A stretch of 60,027 bases of DNA, taken from assembly GCA_000733355.1 (NCBI GenBank), contig JNVV01000064.1:1-60027 (forward strand), written 5' to 3'. The notes beneath the pieces are model-generated. The model was given only the letters and a program-made list of their open reading frames with translations, made no database searches and had not been told where the DNA came from. Below are positions 41,839 through 53,500 of this stretch, one piece after another; the stretch's first letter is position 1, and each line of letters opens with the position of its first letter. This DNA comes from Falciphora oryzae (Eukaryota > Ascomycota > Sordariomycetes > Magnaporthales > Magnaporthaceae). A program made the position numbers and the translations under genes.

Positions 41839-43256
41839 CTCATCAGTTCAGTTCTCTTCTTGCCCCTCGCGGATGACATCGAGCACACAGACGCTCAGGC
41901 CTCGTGCGGCCATCCATGCCCGCCGTCTCCACGACCACGAAGCTCGGTACTCGAACAGGGGCGCCACGCCCGCCGCAGCCTCTCCACAGCAAGCTTTCTG
42001 CTGGGCGGCCGTGATCAATGCAAGTGGGCGCTACCTGGACTGCGCCAGCTTCAATCGTCCCGTTCCGGCCCCACAAGCAACGTCAATTTCATTTCCAGTC
42101 CTCTTCTCGGCAAATCCGCCACGCGGCTCTGTAAGGTGCCGTTGGCTGTCTGCAAAAAGAGGCATGCAATTTGTAGCTGCCAGAATCGGAAGCGACCGAG
42201 CGCGCCGGCAAACTCGCGCGCTCATTTGAGAAACTCCATCAGCCGGCCTGCTTGACTCTGAACCAACCCCTCCCCTCCCTCCCCTCCCACAAACCGGCGG
42301 TCGGCCACTCGACGGCCTATCTAGGGTATCCAGAATGACGCCGAGCGGCCCGACGGTCAGCCTGCCTGGTCTGTGTCTGCTGCGCACGCGACGCGAACCA
42401 GAGGCCGGCTCCCCTGTTCCAGAGTCTCGATTCGAACAGCGCCTCTCCTCTCGGTAAAGCACCCGTCCCCTGATCACCCCTGGCTCCATGGCTATCGCGG
42501 TTGTGGCTTGGCCGACCGAGATCCAGCCCCCAGGCTCCACACTCGTCAATGCAATGGATGCTGCCGCCCTCACCGCGCGACCGCGTGGATATTTTCTGGC
42601 CGCAGTGGCAGTTGCCGATGCGCCGAAAAAATGTCCGCCCGGACAAGTCCGTGTGTCCCCTTTTAGACGCATCGAACGAATGGGTCTATGTGGGCAATCG
42701 GCCTGCCTCTGATGATGGGCGGGGAAGGCTGCGGGGCTGATGATGTTTGTAGTCTGGTGTTCGTGCCGTTGTGCAATTGTTAGCCGTGCCCTCCATGTCA
42801 AAAAACGTTCCCGTTATCCGTTGTGCCAAAATGTCAAACCCCTTGCCTCGTCCAGGCCACCCCATGTGCCTTCACGTCCGAGCTCTTTTTCCCATGAGCC
42901 CATGTGAACGACGGGTGCCTTCCTAATCCAGTAACCAGCTCAATTGCTTGGCTCTCATCTGGCCAAGCTTCGATATCCGCAGTGGAAAAGGCTGAGGCTC
43001 GGCCAGAAATGGGAAAGAAAGCCAAGGGAGTTGTCTTGGCTGGAGACAAGGGAGATGGATGCCAATCTGCTCCGGAACGCTTGTTTGATGCAAGCATCCC
43101 CAGTTTAAAAGCACCAAAAGATATTGCAATCGATTTCTATGTAATCTTCAATCTTCAAACGGTAGCACATCTGTTAAAGGATAAAGCCAAAGAAGACCGT
43201 TGAGCATGTAGGATGGGAGTAAAAGAAAACATCATTCTGGTTATGATAGATGATGG

Positions 43257-43279
43257 AAAAAAAAAAAAAAAAAAAAAAA
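43257..43279 (+). repeat. A23 homopolymer followed by A-rich tract
   Basis: 23 consecutive A, then GG and nine more A. It is about 135 bases beyond the stop of the zinc-finger gene, which is on the other strand. Confidence 0.9.
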
Positions 43280-43414
43280 GGAAAAAAAAAGGAAGGAAAG
43301 GAATGCAGCATCAAAACGGCAACAACTCAAACAGCACCCAACGGGGACGAACACCGGCAAAAGGATCAGAATGTCCACCCTGCACAATTGTCGAGTTTAA
43401 CCTCATCAATCACA

Positions 43415-44986
43415 TCAAACAATCTTGGCGTCCACGCCGTGCATCTCACGCGGGAAAACACAATTCGGAGACGAGCACTCGGTCCGCGGGCAGCGGTGGC
43501 CGTAGATGCACCTGGGGTCGGAGCAGCGCAGCCCGCGCGGGCAGGGCGACAGGCGCGACACGGCCAGCAGGGCCTGCCTCTTGTCAACGCGCAGCCGGTC
43601 GCCGTGGCCGTAGTGGCAGCTCTGGTAGTAGCACTCGCCCAGCAGGTGGAAGTTGTTGCACAGGCGCCGCTGCTTGAGCTGCTGAAAGTCGAACTGGCTG
43701 TAGTCGAGCTGCGTGTCGACGCGCTGGTCCTGCGCGTTTTTCCTGACGACGGCCCAGCTGCCGCTCGAGGAGTTTGACCTGGCCATGGCCGACGAGCCCG
43801 TGACGGGCGGCGGGGCGGCCCTGTGAGCGGTGGCGGACTCGCCGCCCGGGGTAGGGGAGGCGGGCTTGGCGATCATGCTCGCGAAGCTGATGGACGGCGT
43901 GGCCGGGGGCGTTACGTGGAACGAGACCCGGCGCTTGATGGTCGGCAGCTTGTCGGGGCGGAAAACGTCGCCCATGACGGCCACGCGGAACCGGTCCTTG
44001 ATGTCGGCCAGCTCATGGGCAAAAGGCGGGCCCTCGAGCAGCGTGACGCGCCCGCAGACCGCCTTGTCTTCAACGTGCTGGCCCAGCAGGCGCGCGTACC
44101 CGTTGTCGGCCGACCCGCCAAAGAAGATGTGATGGCAGTGCACGTCTTCCAGTTGGAGGCGGAACATTGCCCTGATCTTCTCGTCGGAGCACTCCTTGCC
44201 GTTGCCGGCGTCGACAAAGTCGAACATGGCGTCGGCCATATTGAAGCCGCGGACAAAGTCATCGAGGGAGGCGTGAGGGGGCAGGATGCCGCCGTCGTGG
44301 TAGACCTTGTCGAGGCCCCGGAGGTTGGCGTATATGCGCACGAGCACCTGGAGGTGGGACAGCTTGCCGTCCGGGGAGGCGTCCAGCTGCTCCTTGACGG
44401 CCTGCTTGAGGTTGTGTGCGGCCTGGCGTCCGCCCTGGATGCCGTCCTTGATTAGGTCGTCTTTGAACTGGAGCACGAGGCAACGTGTGTCAGTATTTCC
44501 TTCTCCCTAGCAGCCCACTAACATCCTGCAGGCATTGCTTACCGGCATGCAATCACCGTCAATCAACACAACAGCAAACGAGTGTCGTTCCTGTATGCGC
44601 GCACGGGCAGCGAGTTAGCTAGCACCCAGAGGAAAGGAGAACGAACCAGAGACGGACAAGGGGGAAAACAGACCTTTTCGTGGACCAAAGAACTAATCTT
44701 GTTCTGGGCCTCTTCGTTCTTGTCAAGGAAATACTCGGTGGACCCCTTTTGGAGCTTGAGCTCACGCTTCACCTCCTTCAGCTGCTCATTCAAGTCGTTC
44801 ACGTAGCTGAAAAGGCTCTGGACGCAGTGTTTCTCGATCAGCAACTCTCGTTAAGCCTCTGGGTCCGCAGGGTGTATTCGAGTGGCTGGTTCCTACCGTG
44901 ATCAAGGCCTGCTTCTGGTCATCCTGGCTCCTGCATGTCTCCCACAAGCCCCTGAGCTGCTCCATCTGCTTATCAGGCTCATCCAT
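43415..44986 (-). CDS. CCCH zinc-finger protein with NYN-like (DUF7923-type) domain
   Basis: Four exons (44897-44986, 44674-44844, 44543-44590, 43415-44467) give 453 residues. All joins are in phase 0; the third exon is only 48 bases. Residues 1-90 form a coiled coil. The block AVVLIDGDCMPFKDDLI starts an NYN/PIN-like domain of about 190 residues with acidic positions suited to metal binding. The C-terminus holds two or three zinc-binding CCCH units: CNNFHLLGECYYQSCHYGH, then CPRGLRCSDPRCIYGH and a third, incomplete CPRTECSSPNC. Such proteins are expected to bind and possibly cleave RNA. The domain name is assigned from recall of similar fungal proteins. The 5' intron (52 bp) has its branch site unusually close to the acceptor. 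Confidence 0.85.
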
Positions 44987-45938
44987 GGCGCACTTAAAAA
45001 AAGGATTAATCCAGAGATCTTTTTGGGGATGTCAGTTGCTAAGAGATGGAGTAAAGACGGTAACGGTGTCTAGAAAGGAAACAGCTCTGGGTATCGAGCT
45101 GCCAACTCCTTGCTACGAGATAAGGTCTCCCAGGGGATTGTGGGAGATGGGTAAATGTATAATATATAGGAAATATGGAAAGGAAGAGAAGAAGAGCGAA
45201 GTGGCCATAAAAGCAGGGCGAACGGCCTCACACCGGCCGGGCCAGTAACTTCGGGCGTCCAGCCTCGAGAATGGCCGCATCTCCATGATTGGACATGGGC
45301 TCCCCCATGTCGGGAGGTGTAGGCAGACTTTGGATTCAAAACTGCAAAACGGTGCGACGACATGCAATGCAGTCGATATGCGTTGTGCCGCCTGCCTTTC
45401 GGGGCTGATCCAAACGAACTGGGCACGTTCGCGTGCAGCCTGCCCGTACGTGTCTGCCTTGGGCGTGATTTTGGCTGGCGGCATTGTGTCGCAGAGCTGC
45501 ACGATGAAGCTTGGCGGCCAATGGGATTCTTGACTTGGGGAAGGGAGTGGCCGCGAAAGGGGCCAACACAGCTTGCCAGCTGGTGGCCACCACGAACATG
45601 CAACATTGGCCAATGCTTTCAGCTCTGGAGCGCTTAGGTCGTCACTATTTCTCCCGTCAATAACAGCAAATACATCGGGGCGAGAATGAGGCGGGGATAA
45701 CGGTGGCAGGTGAAGGCAAAGAGGTGGGATTTCTACGGATTTCTGGCGTCTTCGCTTCGATAGCCTGGAAGTGGATGGAAACATTTTTGGTACTGCGTTT
45801 GGTGGACTTCTTCTCACCCCGGCATATCTTAAACGCCTGGGTTCAATACAGGAAGCGCATCGACAATAAACATGGTGGGTATCATACAAATATGGACAGT
45901 TTACATGCAGCCAATCACTGGAGATGCTTCCAGAAAAC
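44987..45938. other. Intergenic region
   Basis: About 950 bases holding the promoter of the zinc-finger gene and the 3' flank of the transporter gene. A 319-codon minus-strand frame that runs into the transporter is a shadow frame. No gene is supported. Confidence 0.55.
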
Positions 45939-47592
45939 TCAGATCTTTGCCTCGGCCACCACCTCCACCGCCCTCGAGCCCTCGGCCTTCTTCTCGAGGA
46001 TCGGCCTGTCGATATCAACGCCAACCTCCTCCTTGACCTGCTCCGCAACAATCTCGCGCTTCTCCCTGTCAAACAGGCCGTCCACCTGCTCCAGAGTCAA
46101 GCCCCTGGTCTCGACCCAGAAGAAGACGACAAAGGCGACCATGAGCACGTCGAGGCACGCGTTGATCATGTACATCTGGTAGCCAATGGCATCAAGGCCA
46201 AAGGGGGCCACCATGGTCACGAAGAGGCCGCACAGCTTTGTAGAAGTAGTGTAGATGCCCATGCCGACGCCGCGAATGTCGAAGCTCAGGATCTCGGGCG
46301 GGTATAGCACGGTCAGCGGCGTGATGCCCCACGCGTAGAAGGCGTTGTAGAAGAAGATCATGGAGATGGTGCCGTAGATGCCGGGAGCGTCGGTCGAGGC
46401 GCCGTACAGCTTGGTGAGGCCGCCGAGAACTAACAGGCACGCGGCCTGGGCGCCCAGGCTGAGCGAGCAGAGCCACTTGCGGCCGAGCTTGTCCGTGTAG
46501 TAGGACCCCGCAAAAGCCACCAGCGTCGTCCACGAGGTCAGGACGATGTTGACTTGCAGCTGCGTGTCGGGCGACCGGATCCCCGCGGCGCTCAGCATGT
46601 CGCCAAAGTAGAACTGCACAAAGTTGGTACCCGGAAGCATGACGATGATAGAAAAAGTGCAGGCGATCAGCAGGCGGCGGCGGTTGGCGGGCGACGAGAA
46701 GACGGCGCCGCGGAGGCCGAGGCCGCGCTCGCGCTCGAGGCGGATGGTGTCGTGAATCTCGCGGTACTGGACCTGTACGGCGGCCTCGTCGCCGGCGTTG
46801 ACGATGGACAGCACGGCCAGGGCCTCGTCCGGGCGGTCGCGGCTGATGAGCCAGCGGGGCGACTCGGGCACGAAGAGGAGGATGGCGATGCACAGCACGG
46901 TGGGCAGGGCCTGCAGGAGGCTGGGGATGCGCCAGGCCCAGGTGGAGTCGAGGCGTTGCGTCTTTGCAAAAGTGGACGGTTCAGCACACGGCATTTGCAG
47001 AAAAGAGTCGGACTGAAGTACTCACCCCGTAGCAGACGCCCGACGCAACAAGAGTCCCAATGCCCCAGCACGCGTAGTACATGGCCAGGGCAAAGGCGCG
47101 GTACTTGACGGCAATGGTCTCGGCGACCAGGATCGGGGCGGCGGTCTGGGCGAGAGCCATGCCGCCGCCGATGATGAAGCGGCCGGCGATGAACATGCCG
47201 ATGTTCTGGGCGGCGGCCTGGATGACGGCGCCGACCAGGATGGTGCAGCAGGCCCAGAAGATGGACTCGCGGCGGCCGCGCCAGTCTGCCAGGAAGCCGC
47301 CGAACAGGGCGACGACGGAGCCGCCGACGTACGAGATGGCCGTGTTGAGCGAGCGGGTGGCGGTGGTGAGCTCAAAGTAGCTGCGGTACGGCGGCATCAC
47401 GTTGAGGCTGCCCATCAAGGAGCTGTTGTAGCCGACCATCTGTTCTTCTGTTAGCTGGAGCTGGAGCCGTGGACGCGCAGTTCACTGGGTGTCGCGTCTT
47501 ACCGTCGAGTCAATGACCGAGACGAGGATCAGGCAGACGATGAGCAGCTTCTGCTGGCGCGGGACGAACCGCGAGATGGCCTTGAACTCCAT
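45939..47592 (-). CDS. MFS sugar transporter
   Basis: Three exons (47503-47592, 47026-47439, 45939-46961) give 508 residues with about 12 membrane helices. The introns (63 and 64 bp) are GT-AG and in phase 0. Sugar-porter marks are ADWRGRR after helix 2, PESPRWLISRDR before the central loop, TDKLGRKW in the second half, and VETRGLTLEQVDGLFD at the end. It should move a mono- or disaccharide, or a glycoside, with protons across the plasma membrane. The central loop contains the usual conserved charged residues. It is divergent from the ADP-ribosylglycohydrolase-family gene with 589 bases between the starts, so the two may be co-regulated. Confidence 0.92.
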
Positions 47593-48181
47593 GGCGACGC
47601 TGCCGATGTGATCCCCAGTTCCTGGATCCGTCCAACTTCCTACCGGGCTAGTTCACTCGGCCCAATGTTATGGGAGTGTGATGAAGAGAAGAAGAAAACC
47701 TAGCCCGTGGCGCCATCGGGGGCGAAGAGCTCCGGGGCGCCATCTGAATTTCTAAAGCCCACATGAACCCCTCTCTCGGTGGACGCAAGGGGCAAAAAAA
47801 AGAGCCAAGTGCGCGATTCAGGGGCAACCCGAAATCTGGGGAACCGTCAGGAAAAAAAGTGCAGGGATCATCGAGGGTGCGTGAATGGGCGAGAAAAAAA
47901 AACGACCAAGAAAAAGCAGCAGAGCGGGGCGTTGGACGGGTGGCTGGATCCTCAGAATCCTCAATCCACACAAATTGACTCGACTCACTGTGTGCCATCT
48001 GCGACGGCGGGAGACGGCGTGGGACCAGATGTGGGGGATGGACGGCGGGCACGCGTGTCGCTGATGCTGCTGGCGGGGTTGTGGTGGTGGTACCGCTGGG
48101 CTGGGATGGAAAGGCGTTTTCAGTTGACTGCCAGGGCCAACGCTCGCTCAGCACGCACGCCAAGAGCACCACCTGCCCGCC
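47593..48181. promoter_or_regulatory. Divergent promoter between sugar transporter and ADP-ribosylglycohydrolase-family gene
   Basis: 589 bases separate the two ATGs. A-rich runs occur at 47794-47806, 47859-47870 and 47892-47903. CTGGGG/CCCCAG-like motifs that could serve carbon-catabolite repression are present (near 47610 and 47836), but short motifs of this kind are frequent by chance. Confidence 0.5.
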
Positions 48182-50476
48182 ATGCCCGACCCCCTCCCCG
48201 CCGACTACCTGCACCGCATCTACGCCGGCGTGCTCGGCAAGCTGATCGGCGTCTACCTGGGCCGCCCCTTCGAGAACTGGACCTACCGCGAGATCCAGGA
48301 CAAGCTGGGCCCCATCGACTACTACGTCCATGGCCGCCTGGGCCTGCCACTGGTCGTCATCGACGACGACGTCTCGGGCACCTTCGCCTTTGTGCGCGCC
48401 CTGGACGAGCACAACATCGCCACTCCTAACCCCCTGACGCCCGCCCACGTCGGCCGCACCTGGCTCAACCAGGTCGTCGAGAAGCGCTCCGTCTTCTGGT
48501 GGGGCGGCAACGGCATCTCGACCGAGCACACGGCCTTCCTGAACCTGCGCCGCGGCCTCGCCCCGCCCCGCAGCGGCCATGCGTCCGTCAACGGCCGCAC
48601 CGTCGCCGAGCAGATCGGCGCCCAGATCTTCATCGACGGCTGGGCCCTCGTCGCCCCCGGGAACCCATCTCTAGCTGCCCGCCTGGCCGAGGCCGCCGCC
48701 CGCGTGAGCCACGACGGCGTCGCCGTCCACGCCGCCGTGCTGTGGGCCGCCATGGAGGCCGGGGCCTTTACGTCGCGCGACGTCGATCATCTGCTGGATA
48801 CGGGCCTGTCATTCATCCCACGAGACTCGCTCATCGCGCGTCTGGTCGCCGACGTCCGCGCCTGGAACGAGGAGCTCGGCCCTGACGCCTGGGAGGCCAC
48901 GCGGCAGCGTATTGAGGACCAGTACGGCTACGACAGGTACGCCGGCATCTGCCACGTCGTGCCCAACCACGCAATCATGATCCTGGCCCTGGTCGCGGGC
49001 GGCCACGACTTCTCGCGCGCCATGCACATCATCAACACGTGCGGCTGGGACACCGACTGCAACTCGGGCAATGTCGGGTGTCTGGTTGCCATTATGCACG
49101 GGCTTGAGGGCTTGGATCAGCCCGCCAGCGGCTCACGTCCGGACTGGCGCGGCCCGCTAGCCGACCGGGCCCTTATCTCCAGCGCTGACGCCGGCTACTC
49201 CATCAACAATGCTGTCCGCATCGCCTACGGCCTTGCCAACCAGGCTAGGAGGCTTGCCGGAGTGGAGGGTCTTCCGGAACCGCCGAAAGGAGGCTCTCAA
49301 TTCCATTTCTCGCTGCCGGGGAGCGTCCAGGGCTTCATGGCGGGTGCGCCATCGCTCGAGTCGCTGGCCAAGGTCAGCCACGGCCAAACTGATGGCGTCG
49401 AAGCCTTGAAAATCGAGGTTGAGCTGGGGGAACCAGAGGTCAATGTCCTCACGGAAACCTTTACCCCTCTCGACGTGCTCAAGGTCGACAGGAACTACGA
49501 AATGATGGCGTCGCCCCTCATCTACCCAGGCCAAAAGCTCAAAGCCGTGGTGGGTGGCGACGCCCACGGCTCGGGCATCATCTTGGTACGCCTGCGCGTC
49601 AAGGCCTATGATTACGACGACACTCTTGTCACAGCCGACAGCGATGATGCCTTAATGTTCCAACTCGGCGCTGAGGAACCTGCAAGCACCCTGGAGTGGA
49701 CCATCCCAGACTCCCTGGCCAACAAGCCGATCCAGCAGGTGGGCATAGCCATCGCCCCCGTGAACAATCCCACAAGCAGCGGCGCCGCCACGCCCTGTTG
49801 CGGCACCGTCTGGCTTCACAGCCTGGGCTGGGAGGCCGCGGCGCCGCGCATGGAGCTGCGCCGGCCACCCCGGGACCTGGCCACGGGCTCTTTTGACATG
49901 TGGGGGCAAGCCTGGGTCGGGTCCATGGACAAGGTGCATACGTCGCTGGGCCGGCCCTTCTTCATGGCCCACGACCGCGGCGAGGGCCTGCTGTACCAGG
50001 GTACGCGTGACTGGACCGACTACACGGCGGCTCTTGACAACTTTAGCATTGGTCTCGCCGCCGGGCCCATGGGCGCCGCCATCAGGGTCCAGGGCATGAA
50101 CAGGTACTACGCCCTGGTTCTGTGCGAGTCCGAGCCCGACGGCGGTGGCTCCCCTGAGGTGGCGAGGGAGATCGCCATCATCAAGGCCAGAGATGCCGAG
50201 CGGATAGTGCTCGCCAAGCAGAGGTTCGACTGGGAGCTGGATGCGGCTTACGACCTCACGATTAGTGCCGTGGGCAGTCGGATAGCCGGCAGCATTTCCA
50301 CCAGAGGAGAGAGTGGTGCGGCGGTGACAATAGAGGCGGTCGACGAGGCGCCCTGGAGCGACGCAAATTATGGGGGCGAATTCAGGGGCGGCGGCGCGGG
50401 TTTCGTCGTCACAGGCGGTGCCGTATCTGCCGATTGCTTGCGGATTACTCCAAGGGCCAGGGAAGATGCGCAGTAG
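48182..50476 (+). CDS. ADP-ribosylglycohydrolase-family enzyme with C-terminal beta-sandwich region
   Basis: 764 residues, no intron. The N-terminal domain (about 1-390) has ARH-family metal sites: VIDDDVSGTF at residues 59-68 and GWDTDCNSGNVGCLVAIMHG around Trp289-Asp292. It has a GKLIGVYLGRPFE glycine loop at the start. ARH enzymes bind two magnesium ions and cleave N- or O-glycosidic ADP-ribose bonds; relatives in microbes hydrolyse other glycosides. The C-terminal 370 residues look all-beta with no catalytic motif I recognise, possibly carbohydrate-binding. No signal peptide is present, so it should be intracellular. The adjacent divergent sugar transporter suggests that its natural substrate may be an imported glycoside rather than ADP-ribosylated protein; this is inference. 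Confidence 0.85.
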   Translation: MPDPLPADYLHRIYAGVLGKLIGVYLGRPFENWTYREIQDKLGPIDYYVHGRLGLPLVVIDDDVSGTFAFVRALDEHNIATPNPLTPAHVGRTWLNQVVEKRSVFWWGGNGISTEHTAFLNLRRGLAPPRSGHASVNGRTVAEQIGAQIFIDGWALVAPGNPSLAARLAEAAARVSHDGVAVHAAVLWAAMEAGAFTSRDVDHLLDTGLSFIPRDSLIARLVADVRAWNEELGPDAWEATRQRIEDQYGYDRYAGICHVVPNHAIMILALVAGGHDFSRAMHIINTCGWDTDCNSGNVGCLVAIMHGLEGLDQPASGSRPDWRGPLADRALISSADAGYSINNAVRIAYGLANQARRLAGVEGLPEPPKGGSQFHFSLPGSVQGFMAGAPSLESLAKVSHGQTDGVEALKIEVELGEPEVNVLTETFTPLDVLKVDRNYEMMASPLIYPGQKLKAVVGGDAHGSGIILVRLRVKAYDYDDTLVTADSDDALMFQLGAEEPASTLEWTIPDSLANKPIQQVGIAIAPVNNPTSSGAATPCCGTVWLHSLGWEAAAPRMELRRPPRDLATGSFDMWGQAWVGSMDKVHTSLGRPFFMAHDRGEGLLYQGTRDWTDYTAALDNFSIGLAAGPMGAAIRVQGMNRYYALVLCESEPDGGGSPEVAREIAIIKARDAERIVLAKQRFDWELDAAYDLTISAVGSRIAGSISTRGESGAAVTIEAVDEAPWSDANYGGEFRGGGAGFVVTGGAVSADCLRITPRAREDAQ

Positions 50477-50529
50477 CGAGGCTTCAAGCCTCTTAGAGTC
50501 GGGAGCTAGAATCAGGTTCAGCTATTCTG

Positions 50530-53500
50530 TCAATGGACACGAAGAAACGAGATTGCTCCAGACCCATGCCCCAGCACAACTGCCTCTCCAAAGTTAGCCA
50601 CACAGCGTGCACGGTACTCTTCGGGGAGCCAAATGGCATTCTCCATGTCTCTCTGCACCCAATCATGGCTGACGAAGAGGGGTAAGCGATGAAAATAGCG
50701 GGCAAGGGAGCACGCCGACGAAGAAGAGGACCGGCCTGGGACCGCCAACGCTCCCCTGTCCGTCTCGAGGTATCTGCCGCAGCCTGAAAAGGATATGAGA
50801 CGGATCACTGTGCCCGTATCGATCACCCCCTCACCGGATCCGGTATCAGCGTCCCAGAGCTTGATCCTCCCGTCGACGGAGCAGTAGGCGACCACTCGGC
50901 CGTCGGGCGAGAAGGCACTGCAGGTCATCGGGTGCCCGCCACTCCCGAGGACGTCGCGCGTCTTCTGCTCGGCCACATCCCAGACCCGAGTGGTTGCATC
51001 TTCCGAGCTGGACACGACATACCTCCCATCCGGCGAGAAGGCGACCGAGTTCACCGACCCTGTGTGGCCCGCGAGTGATGCCGCCTGCTCTGTGGTGTCT
51101 ACGTCCCAGACGATAATCTCCGCGTCTGCCGAGCAGGATGCCAGTGCCCGGCTATCGGCTGTGAAGGCCATGTCGTGGACTGGGAACTTGCCACACCCCA
51201 ACGTAGCCAAGACAGCCCCAGTCTCCGGGTGCCAAAGTCGCATGTAATTATCGGCTGCTGATGAGGGGAGCAGTCGGTTGTCCGGCGAGAATATCACCAA
51301 GTGAACCTCACCAGTGTGGCCTTTAAGGGTGTGATGTGCCGATCGCGTATGTGTGCTCCACAGCCTGATCGTCTTGTCACTCGACGCTGACGCAATAAGC
51401 AGGCCGTCCGGCGAGAAAGCGAGGCGCTCAATGGCAGCCGAGTGGCCAGCCAAGCTCCAATGTTCAGCCAACTCCTCCACCAGCCACAGCTTGACAGTAC
51501 CATCCTGCGCAACTGTAGCGAGGAATCTGCCATCTGGCGAGAAGACGGCGCACGTTACGGCTTCCGAATGCCCCTTGAACTCGCCCTTGGCCAGTATGGT
51601 TGAGTCCTGCATCCTGACTATCGTGGCCGGGAGGGCAATCTCGCTGGTGCTCTCTAGCATCGTGAAGCCCGCAAGGCCTGTTACAGGCGACGGAGCACGG
51701 TCATGGAACTCTTCGATCAACAAAAATCCGGTGTTGTCGTCGTCGGAATCCTGGAAGTCCTGGAGTTGGTCTCGCGGCTCCCATGATTTCGCATCCCAGA
51801 GCCAGACCTCATCGTTGAACGACCCCGATGCCAGAAGTTGACAGTTCGGAGAAAACACCACAGCGTTGACGCCGCTTGTGTGTCCTCGGAGGGTGTGAAG
51901 GGGAGCGCCGGTGGCCGCGTCCCACACCCGGATGGTCTTGTCGTCGCCGCCAGATACGATAAGCTGATCGTCCGGCGAGAAAGTGACAGCCATGATCTTT
52001 TTGGTATGCCCTCTCAGCGTCAGTATCTCGGACCATTTTTCAACGTCCCAGGCCCGTATAGTCAGGCCGTCGGAGCCAGACAGGATGTGGTTCCCACGAC
52101 TTGAGAACCTAACAGAATTGACGGCACCCGAATGGCCGTCAAGTATTGCGTGCAGCTCTTCCGGGCGGCCCGACACGTCCCAAACGCGCACCATCTGGTC
52201 CACCGAGCCCGCTGCGATGGAAGCTCCGTCGGGAGAGAATATGGCAGAATTTACACAACCCGCCTGGTTACTGAACTGGCAAAGTGCTTTCCCAGTCGCC
52301 GAGTCCCACATGGCAATGGTTTCGTCCATAGATGCCGACATGAGCACCTTGTCGTCAGGTAAGAAGGCCACAGAGTTAACCCGGCGCGTGTGGGCTTTGA
52401 GAGTATAACACAACTCCCGCGTCCTGAAATCCCAGACAGCGACAGTGAAGTCGTCGGAGCCGGCGGCGATGGTCTTTCCGTCTCGCGAGATGGCGACAGA
52501 ACTGATTTTGTCGGACGGCCCTTCGAATTTGCACACCGCGGCCTTTGTAGAAACATCCCAGAGCCTGGTCTCAGGGCCCATCGAGCCCGACGCGATGTAG
52601 CGCCCATCGCGCGTGAACGCCAGGTCGTTGACATAGTTGAACTCGTCTTTAGGGTCTGGGATGTCGGCACGAGCAACCTGGACGCCCCGACCCAGGGGTG
52701 GAGCTGACCCCAGAAGTGCTGCCGTAGTTCGTTGCGGGGCTGAAGGAAGGCGAGGGCGGCGCAGTATATCTGTAGAGGTGCTTGCTTGATGACGTTCAGG
52801 AACGTAAACAGCAGCCGCCTGGCATCTCCCACAAAGGGAAGCTGACGCTCGTTGCGCTCGGGCTGGAAGTATGCGAGTATAGCGCCTCGCCGAGGGAATA
52901 CTCGTCGCCAGCTGCCGCGCAAGGGTTGTAAACAGCCGATCAGAATTGCTAACCTCGCCACCACCCCTGGAGAAGAAGAAGCTTGCGCCCAGATGGCCCT
53001 GATTGTGGTGTATCTTGGCAATGGTGCGAGCGACAGTGGACTTACCTGTGCCTGACATGCCACTCAGCCAGTAGATGCAACGGTCATCGGTGCCGTCGTC
53101 AGCCCACTCCTCTATGTCCTGGAGAAGCCCTGTTCTCGTAGTAAGCAAGCAGAGAAGCTCGTACTAGTTCTTCTTCGAGTTGAAAGCCGCGCCAGCAGCA
53201 ACCGAGAGTGACTCCAGCGCAGGATCGATTCTGGCTCCAATTTTGTTGAGTTTTTCCTGCAGCTGGGCAAAAGCGTTATGGCTCTCACCGTATCTGAGCG
53301 TCATGGAGATGTCGAAGATGCCGAGCAGGCAATACGCCCTGTCCTCCATGCACTTGGTTTGGCGGTCCTCGGTCCAGGAAACGCGCTCCGAGATGGTAAA
53401 GTCGCTCAGGGGGTGGCCTTTCAGGGCGCGGTGTGGTATGTGGGTGATCTCATGGATAGTGTGCTCGAGCGACTTCTTGTCGCCGAACTAGATGCCCTCA

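Larger units (their letters stand above)
41698..43414. other. Long intergenic region, no gene seen
   Basis: About 1.7 kb between the cutinase start and the 3' end of the zinc-finger gene. The 256-codon minus-strand frame at 42031-42801 has no domain, no splice pattern and an unnatural composition. A long A run closes the region. Confidence 0.5.

Noticed and set aside
42031..42801. 256-codon minus-strand frame between the cutinase and zinc-finger genes
   Set aside because: Arg/Gly/Ser-rich with no recognisable segment or intron signal; the region is better left as non-coding.
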